A stretch of DNA of 64,000 nt from Nitzschia sp. DOCU1. Taxonomy: Eukaryota; Bacillariophyta; Bacillariophyceae; Bacillariales; Bacillariaceae. The stretch spans positions 682,001-746,000 of the forward strand of contig OX595991.1 of the NCBI GenBank assembly GCA_951394045.1, written 5' to 3'. The translations under genes and the position numbers were made by a program. The stretch's first letter is position 1. Each line of letters begins with the position of its first letter. Below the pieces are notes generated by a model. That model saw nothing but the letters and a program-made list of their open reading frames with translations. It was not told the DNA's origin and did not search any database. This document shows, one piece after another, positions 10,620 through 25,148 of this stretch.

Positions 10620-11022
10620 TCCTTCCTCCACTGGTGCCGCCAAGGCCGTGACCAAGGTCATTCCTTCCTTGAAGGGAAAGCTTACCGGTATGGCTTTCCG
10701 TGTGCCTACCATCGATGTCTCCGTTGTTGACTTGACCGCCAAGTTGGTCAAGGAAACCACCTATGAGGAAATCTGTGCCCACATCAAGAAGATGGCCAAT
10801 GGTGAAATGAAGGGATTCCTTGGATACTCCGATGAGCCCCTTGTCTCGACCGACTTCGAGGGTGACCTCCGATCGTCCATCTTCGACGCCGATGCCGGTA
10901 TCATGCTCAACCCCCAATTCGTCAAGCTTGTTGCCTGGTACGATAACGAATATGGATACTCTGGCCGTGTTGTTGACTTGATGAAGCACGTCGCCATGGT
11001 TGACGCCAAGGTCAAGGCCTAA
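9813..11022 (+). CDS. GapC1: Plastid glyceraldehyde-3-phosphate dehydrogenase
   Basis: Two exons: 9813-9877 and 9948-11022, separated by a 70-nt GT-AG intron (9878-9947) lying in the presequence; about 379 residues. The enzyme interconverts 1,3-bisphosphoglycerate and glyceraldehyde-3-phosphate; the plastid form in diatoms serves the Calvin cycle. The N-terminus is a signal peptide ([17 protein letters not shown]) ending in A|F, the cleavage motif that sends proteins across the four diatom plastid membranes, then a short transit peptide rich in Ser and Ala. The mature part opens with the Rossmann motif [10 protein letters not shown] and carries the catalytic SCASCTTN (active Cys about 191, codon 10453-10455), plus the conserved [17 protein letters not shown] and WYDNEYGYS segments. 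Codons end almost always in C or G, unlike neighbouring genes, which fits high expression. The long open frame on the opposite strand is a by-product of this bias. Confidence 0.97.
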
Positions 11023-11522
11023 ATGCGTTCTTTAACTATTTTAGATATCTTGTTTGGCTAGTCTGTAAACATCCAGCAATAATAATTTGAACAAAGGAAC
11101 GTCGCAGGAAACGACTATTGAATCTGTATTGTGCTGCCTTGATTTCTTTTCCCTGGAATCGAGACTTGTCAGACAGGGTGTAAACATGGTTTCAGTCGAT
11201 GATTGGCAGCTGGTTTTGTTGCTCGATGACGACACCCCTCCATTTTTGGCGGAAAGAACAAGATGGTCATGGCTTTCATGTTGTGAGAAACGCGTCCGTG
11301 CGTCACTGTCTGCTTTCCTCATTCGGCTCCCGTGCTAAATTTTTGCCGCCAAGCGAAAACGTCCGCGAAAAACGCACGCCGGCCCACACCCACCTCCACG
11401 CACGCAAAGAACAAACAAACATATGAGAGGGCGGAGGCCGCCGATGCTACTACAGATGCCAACAAACGCAAGCTTGTTTGCAAAACAAAGTTTCAACTGT
11501 TGAAGACTGCAGTCAATACAAG
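11023..11522. other. GapC1 3' flank and phosphatase upstream region
   Basis: This 500-bp stretch holds the GapC1 3' untranslated region and the leader of the next gene. Open frames at 11087-11338 and on the minus strand at 11041-11322 lack motifs. Confidence 0.5.
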
Positions 11523-12671
11523 ATGAGGACCCATAAGATGACTGTACTCGTCTCTGCTCTGTGTTCTGTCCATTCGATCAGTGGCTTCATCGGCTGCCGG
11601 TTTCGTCATGCAGGGGTCCAACAAGCAGCAAGGCGTTCCAGAATCCACGCTTCTTCCTCCTTGTCGCGTTCGACTACTGGCAGCGCGACAGATGACATGA
11701 GACGAGACGCTGATGAGCAGGTTCATCAACTCGACGCATTCTACAGTCAATGCTCGTTCGAAACGCCATCATTTTGGAAGACTCGGTCGGATGCTGCAGA
11801 TTTTGTCGACAAGAATTTTGAAACGGTTTTGTTTGACTGCGATGGCGTACTGTATCGTACGCTTGATCAATGTCCCGGCGCGTCAGAATGTATTCAAGGT
11901 CTCATGGAGAAGGGGAAAAAGGTCTTGTTCGTAACCAACAACGCTGGAGTCAACCGACGCGAGCTTCGAGATAAATTGACGACGGTGCTCGGCATTGATT
12001 CTCTGACCAATGAACAAATGGTCTCAAGCTCATATTCTTGTGCTCGATATTTGAAATCAAAGCTACGACCGGGAAGTCGTGTTCACGTAGTCGGGTCCGC
12101 TGGGCTGTGTGAAGAACTTGCAAACAGCAACTTCCTAGTTTCTGGTGGACCTTCCAACGATTCCCCATCCATGAGCCGTCAAGACTTGGCCGACTATGAA
12201 TTTCCAGAACATCCCATCGACGCCGTGGCCGTAGGCCATGATACTGCTATGAACTTTCGAAAGCTGTGCATTGCGGACAATCTGTTGCTACGTAACCCTG
12301 ACGCACTGTTCGTGGCCACCAACGAAGACTCCTTCGACCTGGTTGGTTCTGATCGGAGACACATTCCTGGAAATGGATGCACGGTAAAAGCCCTGGAGTA
12401 CTGCTCGAAGCGCAAGGCAATATGTGTCGGCAAGCCAAGTAGTACTCTGGCCGATTTGATTGCGGAGGAACATGGGTTGGATCCTGCCCGATCACTCTTC
12501 GTTGGGGATCGGTTGGATACTGATATCCTTTTCGGAAATGCAAATGGCATGAAGTCACTACTTGTTATGACAGGCGTTACATCTGCTCAGACAATGATTG
12601 ATCTAAAGGAGGGTACAGATGAGGAACCGCTCCCTTCTTTTATCGCTCCATCGGTGGAAGTTCTGGTTTGA
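11523..12671 (+). CDS. Plastid HAD phosphatase, phosphoglycolate phosphatase type
   Basis: An intronless 382-residue frame. The chosen ATG starts a signal peptide with cleavage near SG|F (residues 21-22), a plastid-type motif, followed by a Ser/Arg-rich transit-like stretch to about residue 70; the upstream TTG at 11478 is rejected. HAD motif I is FDCDGVLY (nucleophile Asp105, acid/base Asp107), motif II is VTNNAG, motif III Lys lies in VGKPSS, and motif IV is VGDRLDTDILFG. The large cap between motifs II and III, with the fingerprint of the 4-nitrophenylphosphatase/2-phosphoglycolate phosphatase family, suggests hydrolysis of 2-phosphoglycolate from Rubisco oxygenation. A pyridoxal-phosphate-phosphatase-like specificity remains possible because these relatives share all four motifs. 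It lies 500 bp downstream of plastid GAPDH on the same strand. Confidence 0.85.
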   Translation: MRTHKMTVLVSALCSVHSISGFIGCRFRHAGVQQAARRSRIHASSSLSRSTTGSATDDMRRDADEQVHQLDAFYSQCSFETPSFWKTRSDAADFVDKNFETVLFDCDGVLYRTLDQCPGASECIQGLMEKGKKVLFVTNNAGVNRRELRDKLTTVLGIDSLTNEQMVSSSYSCARYLKSKLRPGSRVHVVGSAGLCEELANSNFLVSGGPSNDSPSMSRQDLADYEFPEHPIDAVAVGHDTAMNFRKLCIADNLLLRNPDALFVATNEDSFDLVGSDRRHIPGNGCTVKALEYCSKRKAICVGKPSSTLADLIAEEHGLDPARSLFVGDRLDTDILFGNANGMKSLLVMTGVTSAQTMIDLKEGTDEEPLPSFIAPSVEVLV

Positions 12672-13001
12672 AACAGGATCGATGAAACGTCAAATGAATG
12701 GAAGCACGGCAGTTTCGCGCTAGGACTTCGGCTACACCGCTTGTGGAAGCGTAATCTTCCTATTGCTCTTTTCCCAACCGACATTTCACAGCTAAGAACT
12801 TGTAAAAATATGTACCAGGTAAGGGCAATGTAGTTCTATGGATTTACGGAGTATTTTGTACCGGAAGACTGCTACTGTGGTGGTGGGGTGGGTGAGGCTC
12901 CGATGATCGATGATGTAGTACATTATATATCAAGATCAAGATCAAAATGCACCAGGCCTTCATGAAAGGGCGGATTTGCATGCCCAATGACAATAGATTC
13001 T
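12672..13001. other. Spacer between convergent genes
   Basis: This 330-bp stretch holds the 3' flanks of the HAD phosphatase gene (plus) and the LRR gene (minus). A short ATCAAGATCAAGATC triplet-like repeat lies at about 12930-12945. Nothing else is seen. Confidence 0.5.
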
Positions 13002-14223
13002 TCATTTTTCTTCTTCCAGTCTGATCTCCCGAAACTTCAGGATTACTTTTGGAATCGAGACCAAAGACGAACATTTGGACAGATCCAACAACTCCAGATT
13101 TTTAAGTTCTCCCATGGCAGGAGGAATGCTAGTCAGCTTAACACAAGATGAGAGGTCAAGACTTCGAAGGCTCGTGAGGTTTCCGACTGAAGGAGGCAAA
13201 GCGACCAGAGCCTCACAGTTTCGCAGGTCCAGTTGCGCAAGCTTCGATAATTCGCCAATGCTATCGGGAAGGCTCTCTAGAGATTTGCACTTGTGTAACG
13301 AGAGCTCCTCGAGATTTTTCCATTGCCCAATCGAAACCGGAAGGCTCTTGAGTTCAACACACTTAGCAAATGATACTTCTACTAATTGTGTGCATCCTCC
13401 GATGCTTTCCGGCAATCTTGTAACAGATTTGCAGTCACGCATGTACAAGTGAGACAGACGCTTCAGCTTTCCAAATGATTCTGGGAGCTTTTCTAGCCGC
13501 TTGCACTTGTCCAGCACTAGTTCCTCCAGATTCTCGAGGTCGCCGAGAGATTCTGGCAATGATTTCAGGGATTTGTTGGCAACGCCTGAGGAGCCGCCAA
13601 AGACAAGTCGCTTCAGACTGTGAAAAAGGGTCATAGATGAGTTCCTTTCGAGCGCACTTTATACACATCAACGAGGCGAAACGTTTGCTTAACTTACCTC
13701 TTCAAACCACCGATCGATTCTGGCAGCTCCGAAATTTGCCAGGAATCAAACAAGTTCAACTACGCCGCGAGTCAACACAACCAGCCGATTAGACATAATT
13801 TCATCACGTCGCCCATCTTTCTATCCAACCACTTACCTCCGTGAGATTGTTCAGATTTCCAATCGAATCGGGCAATCGAGTCAGGCTGCTGCAGCGCGTC
13901 AACATCAATTGCTTCAGATTAGTCAAGCCTACGACGGATTCATCGATGGACTTAAGATACCTCGACTTGTCAAGATCCAGAACCAGGATAGACTCATGGA
14001 AGCGTTCCAAGGATGGCATGACGCTCCAGCGGTCCAAGTCAGGTGATTTTCGGGTGCTTAGAAACACTACTTGTCCAGTCTTCTTTTCAGCCATCAATGT
14101 GACACCCTCGAACGGATTTTTCTCGTTCGGCTCATTGTCACCGGCTGCCCCACTAACAAGAATCCAATCCTCTGCGACGCTGTCCGAAAGGGTCTGCACG
14201 AAATAACTTCTTGCGTCTTCCAT
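13002..14223 (-). CDS. Leucine-rich-repeat protein, plant intracellular type
   Basis: Three exons inferred on the minus strand: 14223-13837, 13759-13698 and 13617-13002, with GT-AG introns of 77 nt (13836-13760) and 80 nt (13697-13618); both donors read GTAAGT. The middle exon is only 62 nt but supplies one turn of the repeat (ISELPESIGGLK), so the joined 354-residue protein has unbroken LRR phasing. About ten repeats follow the pattern LPxSIGxLxxLxxLxLxxCxxL, the plant/protist intracellular class found in resistance-type and PIRL proteins. The N-terminal 85 residues are not LRR and match nothing I know. No signal peptide, kinase, NB-ARC, TIR or membrane segment is visible. A protein-interaction scaffold in the cytosol is inferred. 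Confidence 0.75.
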
Positions 14224-16164
14224 GGCTGTAATTGAATAAGTCTATTGAATGTCAATTCGCTGCTGGGAGATCTTTCTTGTTTCCTACAAAGAAAGGCAAT
14301 CTTTCTTCTTTGTGTGCGCAACGCAGATTCTTCTTTGTTTCTCGACGACTGATGATGATGTTGAATGAGGCAATCGTTACGTCATACGTTCTGCCTGATG
14401 CATTGATATGGTGTGGGAATTCGCTTCCACATTATCCACGGTATTCTATGACTTTGTAAATTTTCACAGTACTTCTGACATGCGTCGAATATAGCGGGTG
14501 TACGTGGTATTTTGTACGGGATAAGAACCTTCGTAAAGCGCCAAATTTGCGTTTAAAACCTAATATTTGACAAACGTTTTCAACCGAAGAAAATCAGTTG
14601 CGTCGTCAGGGTGGCGGGGGAGGGGAATGCTGGCGCGAAGACGACAATACCGGGTTCGTAGACTCAACTTTCTCTACCATATTATCTACCGTACAAACCG
14701 CAGTCGTCTATGTCGGAGGGGTTCGCAAACTGCGCACAAGCATTCGTTCGAGTCCAAGTCGTCGAGAATCAAGAAGACGACGCGTGTTGACCGACCGGAT
14801 AGCCAGCAGCTACCATTCTCTAGCTAGCTACTGTAACTGTTTCTTGACATGGGTACTGTTTCACTATACTGCACACCATAAAGTACTGTGCTGTGTGTTC
14901 TAGCTCCTGGTAGTGGAATGTGCGGCAACGTACCGATGGACTTAATTTTAGTACTTACTAGTAGTGCACAAATGTGTGCTCGACCCTTTTACTACTAGTT
15001 AACAAGTCTAGAATCTACTACAATGACAATTCTTGCACTGGAATAGCAGAAGTACGAGCAGGACCAGCTTTGAACTCAGGCATGGAGGGATTCTCTGATT
15101 CTTGTTGAGTACATGTAGATGTTGCTGCTGTACTAACACCGTCGCCCCCAAGTCCAGCGACCCCTGATGATAATTGTCGCAGTAGGCAACATCATTGTGG
15201 AAGCCTTGCCCTTGATATTGGGCCGTCATCATCGTTTTTTTTCACCTCTTCTTGCACTCTGCTGCCAAGCTTCTTTTTCAGCCTCTCTCGTTGCTCTCGC
15301 TCTTCCAATTTTTGTTGAAAGGACTTGGCTGCAACAACTCTTCTTTTCTTGCTTGGGTCCTTGTTCTTCTTTTCTTTGGGTCGAAATGAATCATTGGCAC
15401 CGCAGTTGTACCGTCCAAGGCATTTGGGTTTGTTACCTCAAGCTCACTGGCAGGTTGTTGTTTGCTGCTGGAGGGGGGCGCCTTTTTTGCATCTTTTTGG
15501 CATGCAACTCGTTTGGCAAATCCAAAAATGACAAGGCTTATAATCCCATCATGCCAATGCATGCATTCTATCCGCTGTCGAAGTAAAGTGTGACAGGAAT
15601 CCGGCATTGGCACATGGGCCCAGGTGCATTGGTGTTGTTATTGTTGTTTGCGTCGCAAGTGTTTTCATGTGTTCAAGTAGTGTAGAAATTCTTTAGTACC
15701 GCCTGCAGGACTTGTGTGAGTAGACGGTGCATGACGGTATGGATTTGGCATGCCACGTGGGCTCGGAAGGAGGCCTTAGAGTCCTTAGAGTAGATGAAAT
15801 GCCCTCAAAATATCTACTTTTTGGGCGACATCGCGGTAGAATCTACGTATGGGATACGGTGCAAATTCTACAAACTACAACGACCGTATCGGGGTTGCTA
15901 CATACGGGAAAGGGGGATTCTGGTAGATAATAACTACTTCGGTAGAAATTTGAACATTACGGGTTCGTAGATATCCGTTATCAGTCCCTCGTTTCTCCGT
16001 AGCAGATTCGTTTAGGATTCGCCGGTTCTTTGGCAAGAAGATAGCGTCCTACCGGTAGTTCACTGACCGGGGTCGGCTACGCTGACCTGCTGAAGATACG
16101 ATACGAGGGCGGCGGATAGATACTATTATTGTCGCATAAGCTACTTGGTACGCGACTGCCCCCA
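14224..16164. other. Long gene-poor stretch upstream of the copia element
   Basis: About 1.9 kb. An imperfect inverted repeat (about 14954-15002; TTACTAGTAGT against ACTACTAGTTAA) and a minus-strand region of coding-like composition (about 15196-15613) are the only structures seen. From 15730 to 16160 short GAATCTAC/GGTAGA-type words recur but form no clear repeat unit. No gene is supported with confidence. Confidence 0.5.
15196..15613 (-). pseudogene. Possible small basic gene or gene remnant
   Basis: On the minus strand one frame (15613-15278) and, overlapping it, a second frame running to a stop near 15196 both give charged, protein-like sequence. The second includes a helix-forming KLEEREQRERLKKKL stretch. 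No single frame spans the region, and I could not find an intron that joins them. Purine-rich DNA often looks like Lys/Glu/Arg coding in more than one frame, so this may be noise. Confidence 0.2.
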
Positions 16165-16169
16165 AAATG
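16165..16169. repeat. Target-site duplication AAATG (left, copia)
   Basis: AAATG immediately left of the left copia LTR matches AAATG immediately right of the right LTR (29249-29253). Five bp is the usual size for copia integrases. Confidence 0.85.
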
Positions 16170-16362
16170 TGTCGAAGTGCTCCTTTGGTCTCCCAGACAA
16201 TGCAATGCAATTGTTGAAAGTGGTAAAAGAGTGAGCTAACTTTAGAGAGGGATTTTACTCGGCATGCAGAAGTAGCCGTTGCCTCATTCTTCGGATTCTC
16301 CGGAAGATTCCCCGAGCTTCCGTGGCGTCTGTCGTGGATACGGTGAATTGACTCGTTCGACA
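16170..16362 (-). repeat. Copia 3' LTR
   Basis: This 193-bp repeat, TG...CA, is identical by eye to the right LTR except that the right copy carries eight extra bases (ACGTCCCC) in a C-rich spot. Confidence 0.93.
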
Positions 16363-16373
16363 CTCTCCCCTGC
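16363..16373 (-). other. Copia polypurine tract
   Basis: GCAGGGGAGAG on the minus strand, directly upstream of the 3' LTR and directly after the pol stop codon. It is the expected plus-strand primer site. Confidence 0.7.
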
Positions 16374-19300
16374 TCAACATCCCGATAGTTGAGTAGAACG
16401 TGAACGAGAAAAGAAGTTACCAGTAGAAGGTAGAGTGAGAGAAAGGCGTCGCGGGCGGAAGCACGTGTAATGGCCCATAGTGCGACGGCAATGACGCGAA
16501 TGAAGAATCCAGCCGAGTGGCTTGGTGAGGTCATCGGACGGGTTGATGATCCCAGGAATGTGACGAAGGACGATGTCGCCAGCCTCTTTCCAGTCCTGAA
16601 TGGCAAAATACTGAATCAAGATGTGGCGCGAGCGCTCCGTAGGGATGCGAGCGTTGACCATCTTGATAGCCGACTGGTTATCACAGTAGAGCGGGGTGGG
16701 ACGGGACTGGGCAAAACCAAGTTCAGACAAGATGGAACGAAGGTACCGAGCCTGCTTAGCGGCACTGACAGCAGCATAAAACTCAGCCTCAGTAGAGCTG
16801 GTTGCAGTAAGGGGCTGAGTCTTGCATTTGTAGGAGATGCAGCCACCAGCCATCATGAACGCAAAACCAGTAGTCGAGCGACGCTTCCGAGGATCGTTGC
16901 CATGGGCAGCATCGATGAAACCAGTCATATGGGGGCCAGACTCGAGCTCAGGGAAGGAAGGAAGCGACGGGTCGGCCGAAATTGACTCCAGGGGGCAGGC
17001 AGGCAGGTCAGGGTCGCAAATAGTACGTCGAAAATGAATACCCCAAAGACGAGTGCGGCGGAGGTACAGTGCGACCTTCTTGAGCATGGCAAAATGGAAC
17101 GCGGCAGGACAGGTAGCGAACTTGGACAAGGTGATGACGGCATATCCAATATCGGGCCGACAGGTGACGTAGGCGTACAAGAGCTCACCAAGAAGAGTCC
17201 GATATCCAAACCCAAACTTGGAGACGAGGTCGTCATGTTCAGTGGTGCCTTCACGAAAACCCTTGGCGGCATAGAGCTGAGCGATGGAATCGGCCGGAAT
17301 TGGCGGTTGAGGTTTAGAAGGATCCGGAAATTCATCATGGCCGGGGGTCGTCCAACCATGGGAACGGAGGACCCGATCGATATAGCTCTCACAGGAGAGA
17401 ACAGTACGGTCGGAGTACTGGTGAACGTCAACACCATTAAAATCCTTGAGCAGTCCCAAGTAGGCAAAAGGAACTTTATCCTCAGACGGTAGCTTGAGGA
17501 TCGCACCAATACGCTCATATATCCGCTTGGCAATGTCCTCAGACGGGGCAGCCAGGGCAAAGTCATCCACCTGACGCAACATGTAGATGGGGACGCCACC
17601 AAACTCGCCAGCATAGATAGACTTGTCATGAGTAGTAGACCGAAAGTTAAAATCAGGAGAGAGAAGTATCGACGTGATACGGCGCTCCCAGAGGCGGCCG
17701 GACTCAGGATGCCCTTGTAAGGCATGGAGGACGGGAAGAACTTGGCGACGATCAATTGGTGTACCAAATTTCCAGTGATACCAATCGGCGTAGGCATCGT
17801 CGATTGCCACAAACGTTGGAACATCAGGAGGCGGCGAGTGTGCATAGGCGTCCTTGACATCGCCACCAAACACCCGGTAGTTCAGCTCGGCCGCCAAAGC
17901 GAAGAACAAACGTTGGACGGGCTGTTCAACACAGGACGAATACGTCTGTACAAAACGATGGAGAGCAGGCGCAGCCCGAGGAGACCCATCACAACAGTTC
18001 CGAGCGCGACGAGTACCATCGCGTTTGATCTGGTACTGCCAGTGTTGGCGTAGTACGATTGCACCCTTAGGCCGATCCACAGGGGTTCCATACATCCCGA
18101 GGGAGTGGAATTGATCAAGTTGTTTCCTCTCCCCGGCTTCCCACAATGGCCACGTGTCCAACCCTTTTAGCTTGCGACGAGTAAAGCTACCCAGAGCCTG
18201 TTCAGCAGTGGTGGTGGCGCTGGAACGAATAGCCTGAATGGCAGTATCCGCGTCAAAAGCATCTTCCGAAAAATCTTCATCAGGAAATCGAACGGTAGCG
18301 ATGGTGCGGACGTCGGCAACACACAAAGAGTGGACATGAGCCTCGTCAGAATCGGCTTCAGGGTCAAACCAATCAAGTTCACGAGCAACTTTCCGCACTT
18401 GCTTCGCAGCTAGCTTCCGCTCGGGAGCAAACTCGATGTCAAAAGACGCAACCTTGGATGCACGGAGCCGATGTAGGGCGTCCAGGACTTCCTCACGGGT
18501 GAAAACCGGTTCCCCATTAATCTTGATCACATAGGCGCCACGAATCTTGTTAGTGGTTGCCTTGTGAGTCGAGAACAAACGAGAGGCACTACTCTTATTT
18601 CTGACATCCTGGACGTAGGCACGTTTGCTCAGTTCATCGGACATCACGGTAAAACCAAAGTTCTCGGAGCGACACGCAACTTTCAGACGCTTCGAAACCG
18701 TATGGAAGAAAGGCGTAGATCCAACGTCAAACTCCGGAACCGCAATTTCCTCCTCCTCAGGGTGAACAGGAATGGCGCCGGTCTGCAAACGTTGGAGATG
18801 GACAACATTCGGCGGCATCTCGTGAGCCGGGAGGTCATGCATACTCTCGTCGAATCTGGCATGACGGGCAAGCTTGACACGGGAAGTTTCAGGGTCAAAC
18901 CACAAGATGTTCTTGGTCGTACGAAGGACGAAGCCAAGGAACAGACCTTTGCGAGAATTAGGTCGAAACTTCGCGTCACGAGGAGTAGTCGGGCGAACCC
19001 AAATGCGACAACCAAACGTCCTGAAATGCGTGAAGTCGTCCACACGATCCTGAGCGATCTTCAAGGGAGCATCAACCTGATCGCGAGACGGGATGGAGTT
19101 ATCGATTCGCAACCAATGGTGAAACGCGTAGGGCCAAAACCGGACATCCATATTGGCACCAGTCAACATTGCCCGCACGGCATTCGCAACAGTGAGATGG
19201 CCGCGTTCGACGGGACCGTTCTGGTTGGAAGCATCGGCACCGGTCGGGCGAATTGCGTAACCAAACTCACGGAACAGCTGCACGACGTCGGGATTGCGGT

Positions 19301-20030
19301 AGAGCTCACCGCCCTGATCAAGTACGACGTACTTTTCCTCGCATCTTGGAGCGTGCTCACGAAGGAAGTTGCGCAACCAGTTAATGGGCGCTGCCTTGGA
19401 GATCCGAGTATCCCCATGCTTCATTCTGGAAAAATGGTCAGTGACCAAGATCCAGCACGTCTCGCCATGAAAGCCAACAAAATCCTTGGCACGCTCGTCG
19501 TTTTTGGAACGTTGTCCTGCAAAGGAGAAGTCAATCGAGAGGCCTTGATAAGGTCGTCTTGCAGTACGGATCGAATTCGATCCAGCTGCTTCCTTGGTCT
19601 GCTTTGCACGAACACAGGTCGGGCAGACGTCAAGTACTGGGTCCAAATGTTTAAACTTGGGCACCCCCTTGATGTGCTTGTGCGCATTATATAAATAATA
19701 ATCGCTGGGGTGCCCAAGCCTGTGATGCCACAAGAGGCGTTCTGTCTCCTTCCGAATCTGATGTATCGAAGTATTCGCTTGGATGTATTCATGATACGGC
19801 AACTCATGATACATTCGAGGAACCGAAGACTGAAATTCGGATCGCAACCTTTCGTAGGCCTGTTCTTGCAACAGGAAGATGTGCTGTCGAGTGGCCTCCC
19901 GTACCTCATGGACGAAGGACTTATCCTCACGCATCAACTTCTGGATTGCCGCGTCAGTACATGGCGGAATCAGGGGCTGCGAGAAACACTTTCCATTCTT
20001 CATGACACCGTGCACGACGACATCGTACAT
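16374..20030 (-). CDS. Copia pol, 3' part: integrase, RT, RNase H
   Basis: The 3' part of pol after the gypsy insertion. In order: an HHCC zinc motif (LLWHHRLGHPS...CPTCVRAK), the integrase core with D,D-35-E-like residues (IDFSF, VLDQGGE, NGPVERGH), a copia-type reverse transcriptase whose active site reads QVDDF (VDD codons 17562-17570), and an RNase H domain (GFIDAAHGND, TSSTEAEFYAA, CDNQSA). It ends at a TGA just before the polypurine tract. No internal stop occurs in 1,218 codons. The apparent start ATG (20030-20028) lies inside the target duplication and is not a true start: the frame continues from 25765 across the inserted element. As it stands the polyprotein cannot be read through from gag without loss of the insert. 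Confidence 0.92.
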   Translation of the reverse strand: MYDVVVHGVMKNGKCFSQPLIPPCTDAAIQKLMREDKSFVHEVREATRQHIFLLQEQAYERLRSEFQSSVPRMYHELPYHEYIQANTSIHQIRKETERLLWHHRLGHPSDYYLYNAHKHIKGVPKFKHLDPVLDVCPTCVRAKQTKEAAGSNSIRTARRPYQGLSIDFSFAGQRSKNDERAKDFVGFHGETCWILVTDHFSRMKHGDTRISKAAPINWLRNFLREHAPRCEEKYVVLDQGGELYRNPDVVQLFREFGYAIRPTGADASNQNGPVERGHLTVANAVRAMLTGANMDVRFWPYAFHHWLRIDNSIPSRDQVDAPLKIAQDRVDDFTHFRTFGCRIWVRPTTPRDAKFRPNSRKGLFLGFVLRTTKNILWFDPETSRVKLARHARFDESMHDLPAHEMPPNVVHLQRLQTGAIPVHPEEEEIAVPEFDVGSTPFFHTVSKRLKVACRSENFGFTVMSDELSKRAYVQDVRNKSSASRLFSTHKATTNKIRGAYVIKINGEPVFTREEVLDALHRLRASKVASFDIEFAPERKLAAKQVRKVARELDWFDPEADSDEAHVHSLCVADVRTIATVRFPDEDFSEDAFDADTAIQAIRSSATTTAEQALGSFTRRKLKGLDTWPLWEAGERKQLDQFHSLGMYGTPVDRPKGAIVLRQHWQYQIKRDGTRRARNCCDGSPRAAPALHRFVQTYSSCVEQPVQRLFFALAAELNYRVFGGDVKDAYAHSPPPDVPTFVAIDDAYADWYHWKFGTPIDRRQVLPVLHALQGHPESGRLWERRITSILLSPDFNFRSTTHDKSIYAGEFGGVPIYMLRQVDDFALAAPSEDIAKRIYERIGAILKLPSEDKVPFAYLGLLKDFNGVDVHQYSDRTVLSCESYIDRVLRSHGWTTPGHDEFPDPSKPQPPIPADSIAQLYAAKGFREGTTEHDDLVSKFGFGYRTLLGELLYAYVTCRPDIGYAVITLSKFATCPAAFHFAMLKKVALYLRRTRLWGIHFRRTICDPDLPACPLESISADPSLPSFPELESGPHMTGFIDAAHGNDPRKRRSTTGFAFMMAGGCISYKCKTQPLTATSSTEAEFYAAVSAAKQARYLRSILSELGFAQSRPTPLYCDNQSAIKMVNARIPTERSRHILIQYFAIQDWKEAGDIVLRHIPGIINPSDDLTKPLGWILHSRHCRRTMGHYTCFRPRRLSLTLPSTGNFFSRSRSTQLSGC
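20026..20030. repeat. Target-site duplication TACAT (left, gypsy)
   Basis: TACAT left of the left gypsy LTR matches TACAT right of the right LTR (25765-25769). It duplicates five bases of copia pol. Confidence 0.93.
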
Positions 20031-20646
20031 TGCCCTATCCCGGGGGTGACGATAAAGAAATAAAGACGATTGTAATTGTGAGACCTATGTTATGTTCTAT
20101 CGCTTGACTTCCAACAACAAGATTGACGAGAGGAAAGATTTTTGTCTTTCAAATATTTGCGACCGGTCGTTCATTTTGTGAACGACTTTCCCTGCGCGTA
20201 AATAACGCGCATATATTTATCTATTCGAATATGTCGATTCGCCGATAGCGTCGCCTGTAACTAGGCGTCCCAAGTCTTGGCTAGCTACGACTCCTCGATA
20301 CCCATGGTCTGAATTATTTCCTTGCCCTAAATACATCTCCTCTATTGGGCGATGAATATTTACTACTTAGATTGTAGGCATGCCGTTGGCAAGGGACTCT
20401 ATGAGTTAGTCGAATGTTACTATGCAATACACTACAGAGCGCTTCCATGTGTAACGCTGCGACTCCTTTGATCGCTGCGTCGGTGCGCCGTCAGCGACGA
20501 CGTCATCGTTCGTTCGCGTTCGTGTCCGTTAGCCGTCTGTACGTCCTCCGTCCAACGGACGACTCCGTTCGTCTATGACTACTAAGACTACCAGCGTATG
20601 TGACTAAAAGGACTAAACTATTTATGCGTCTCTGTGGGGTATGGCA
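20031..20646 (-). repeat. Gypsy 3' LTR
   Basis: 616 bp, TG...CA. Compared by eye with the 5' LTR it shows one difference (G at 20412 against A in the other copy). Confidence 0.95.
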
Positions 20647-20657
20647 CCCGCTTCCCT
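20647..20657 (-). other. Gypsy polypurine tract
   Basis: AGGGAAGCGGG on the minus strand, abutting the 3' LTR, 14 bp after the polyprotein stop codon. Confidence 0.7.
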
Positions 20658-20671
20658 ATGGAACAGTTCGG

Positions 20672-25123
<4,452 letters not shown>

Positions 25124-25148
25124 AACCTAGACGGGAGTTTTAAAACTG
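25124..25148 (-). promoter_or_regulatory. Gypsy leader, 25 nt, with palindrome
   Basis: Only 25 nt separate the 5' LTR from the gag-pol ATG. They contain the perfect palindrome AGTTTTAAAACT (25136-25147) and no TGG, so a standard tRNA 3'-end primer-binding site is not visible. Reverse transcription might use another primer or self-priming; this is inference. Confidence 0.5.

Noticed and set aside
9892..10989. A 365-codon frame on the minus strand opposite GapC1
   Set aside because: It is Gly/Val/Asp-rich with no motif, and arises from the strong C-ending codon bias of the GAPDH gene, which removes stops on the other strand.
13760..13836. Alternative splice acceptors for the LRR gene
   Set aside because: Only the GCGTAG acceptor keeps frame and gives a correct LRR turn.
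16049..16606. A minus-strand frame crossing the copia 3' LTR
   Set aside because: It overlaps the end of pol in another phase and runs through the LTR; the same LTR-derived peptide appears at the other LTR (28981-29346).
18564..19694. A 376-codon plus-strand frame opposite copia pol
   Set aside because: It is antisense to well-conserved integrase codons and has no recognisable protein features.
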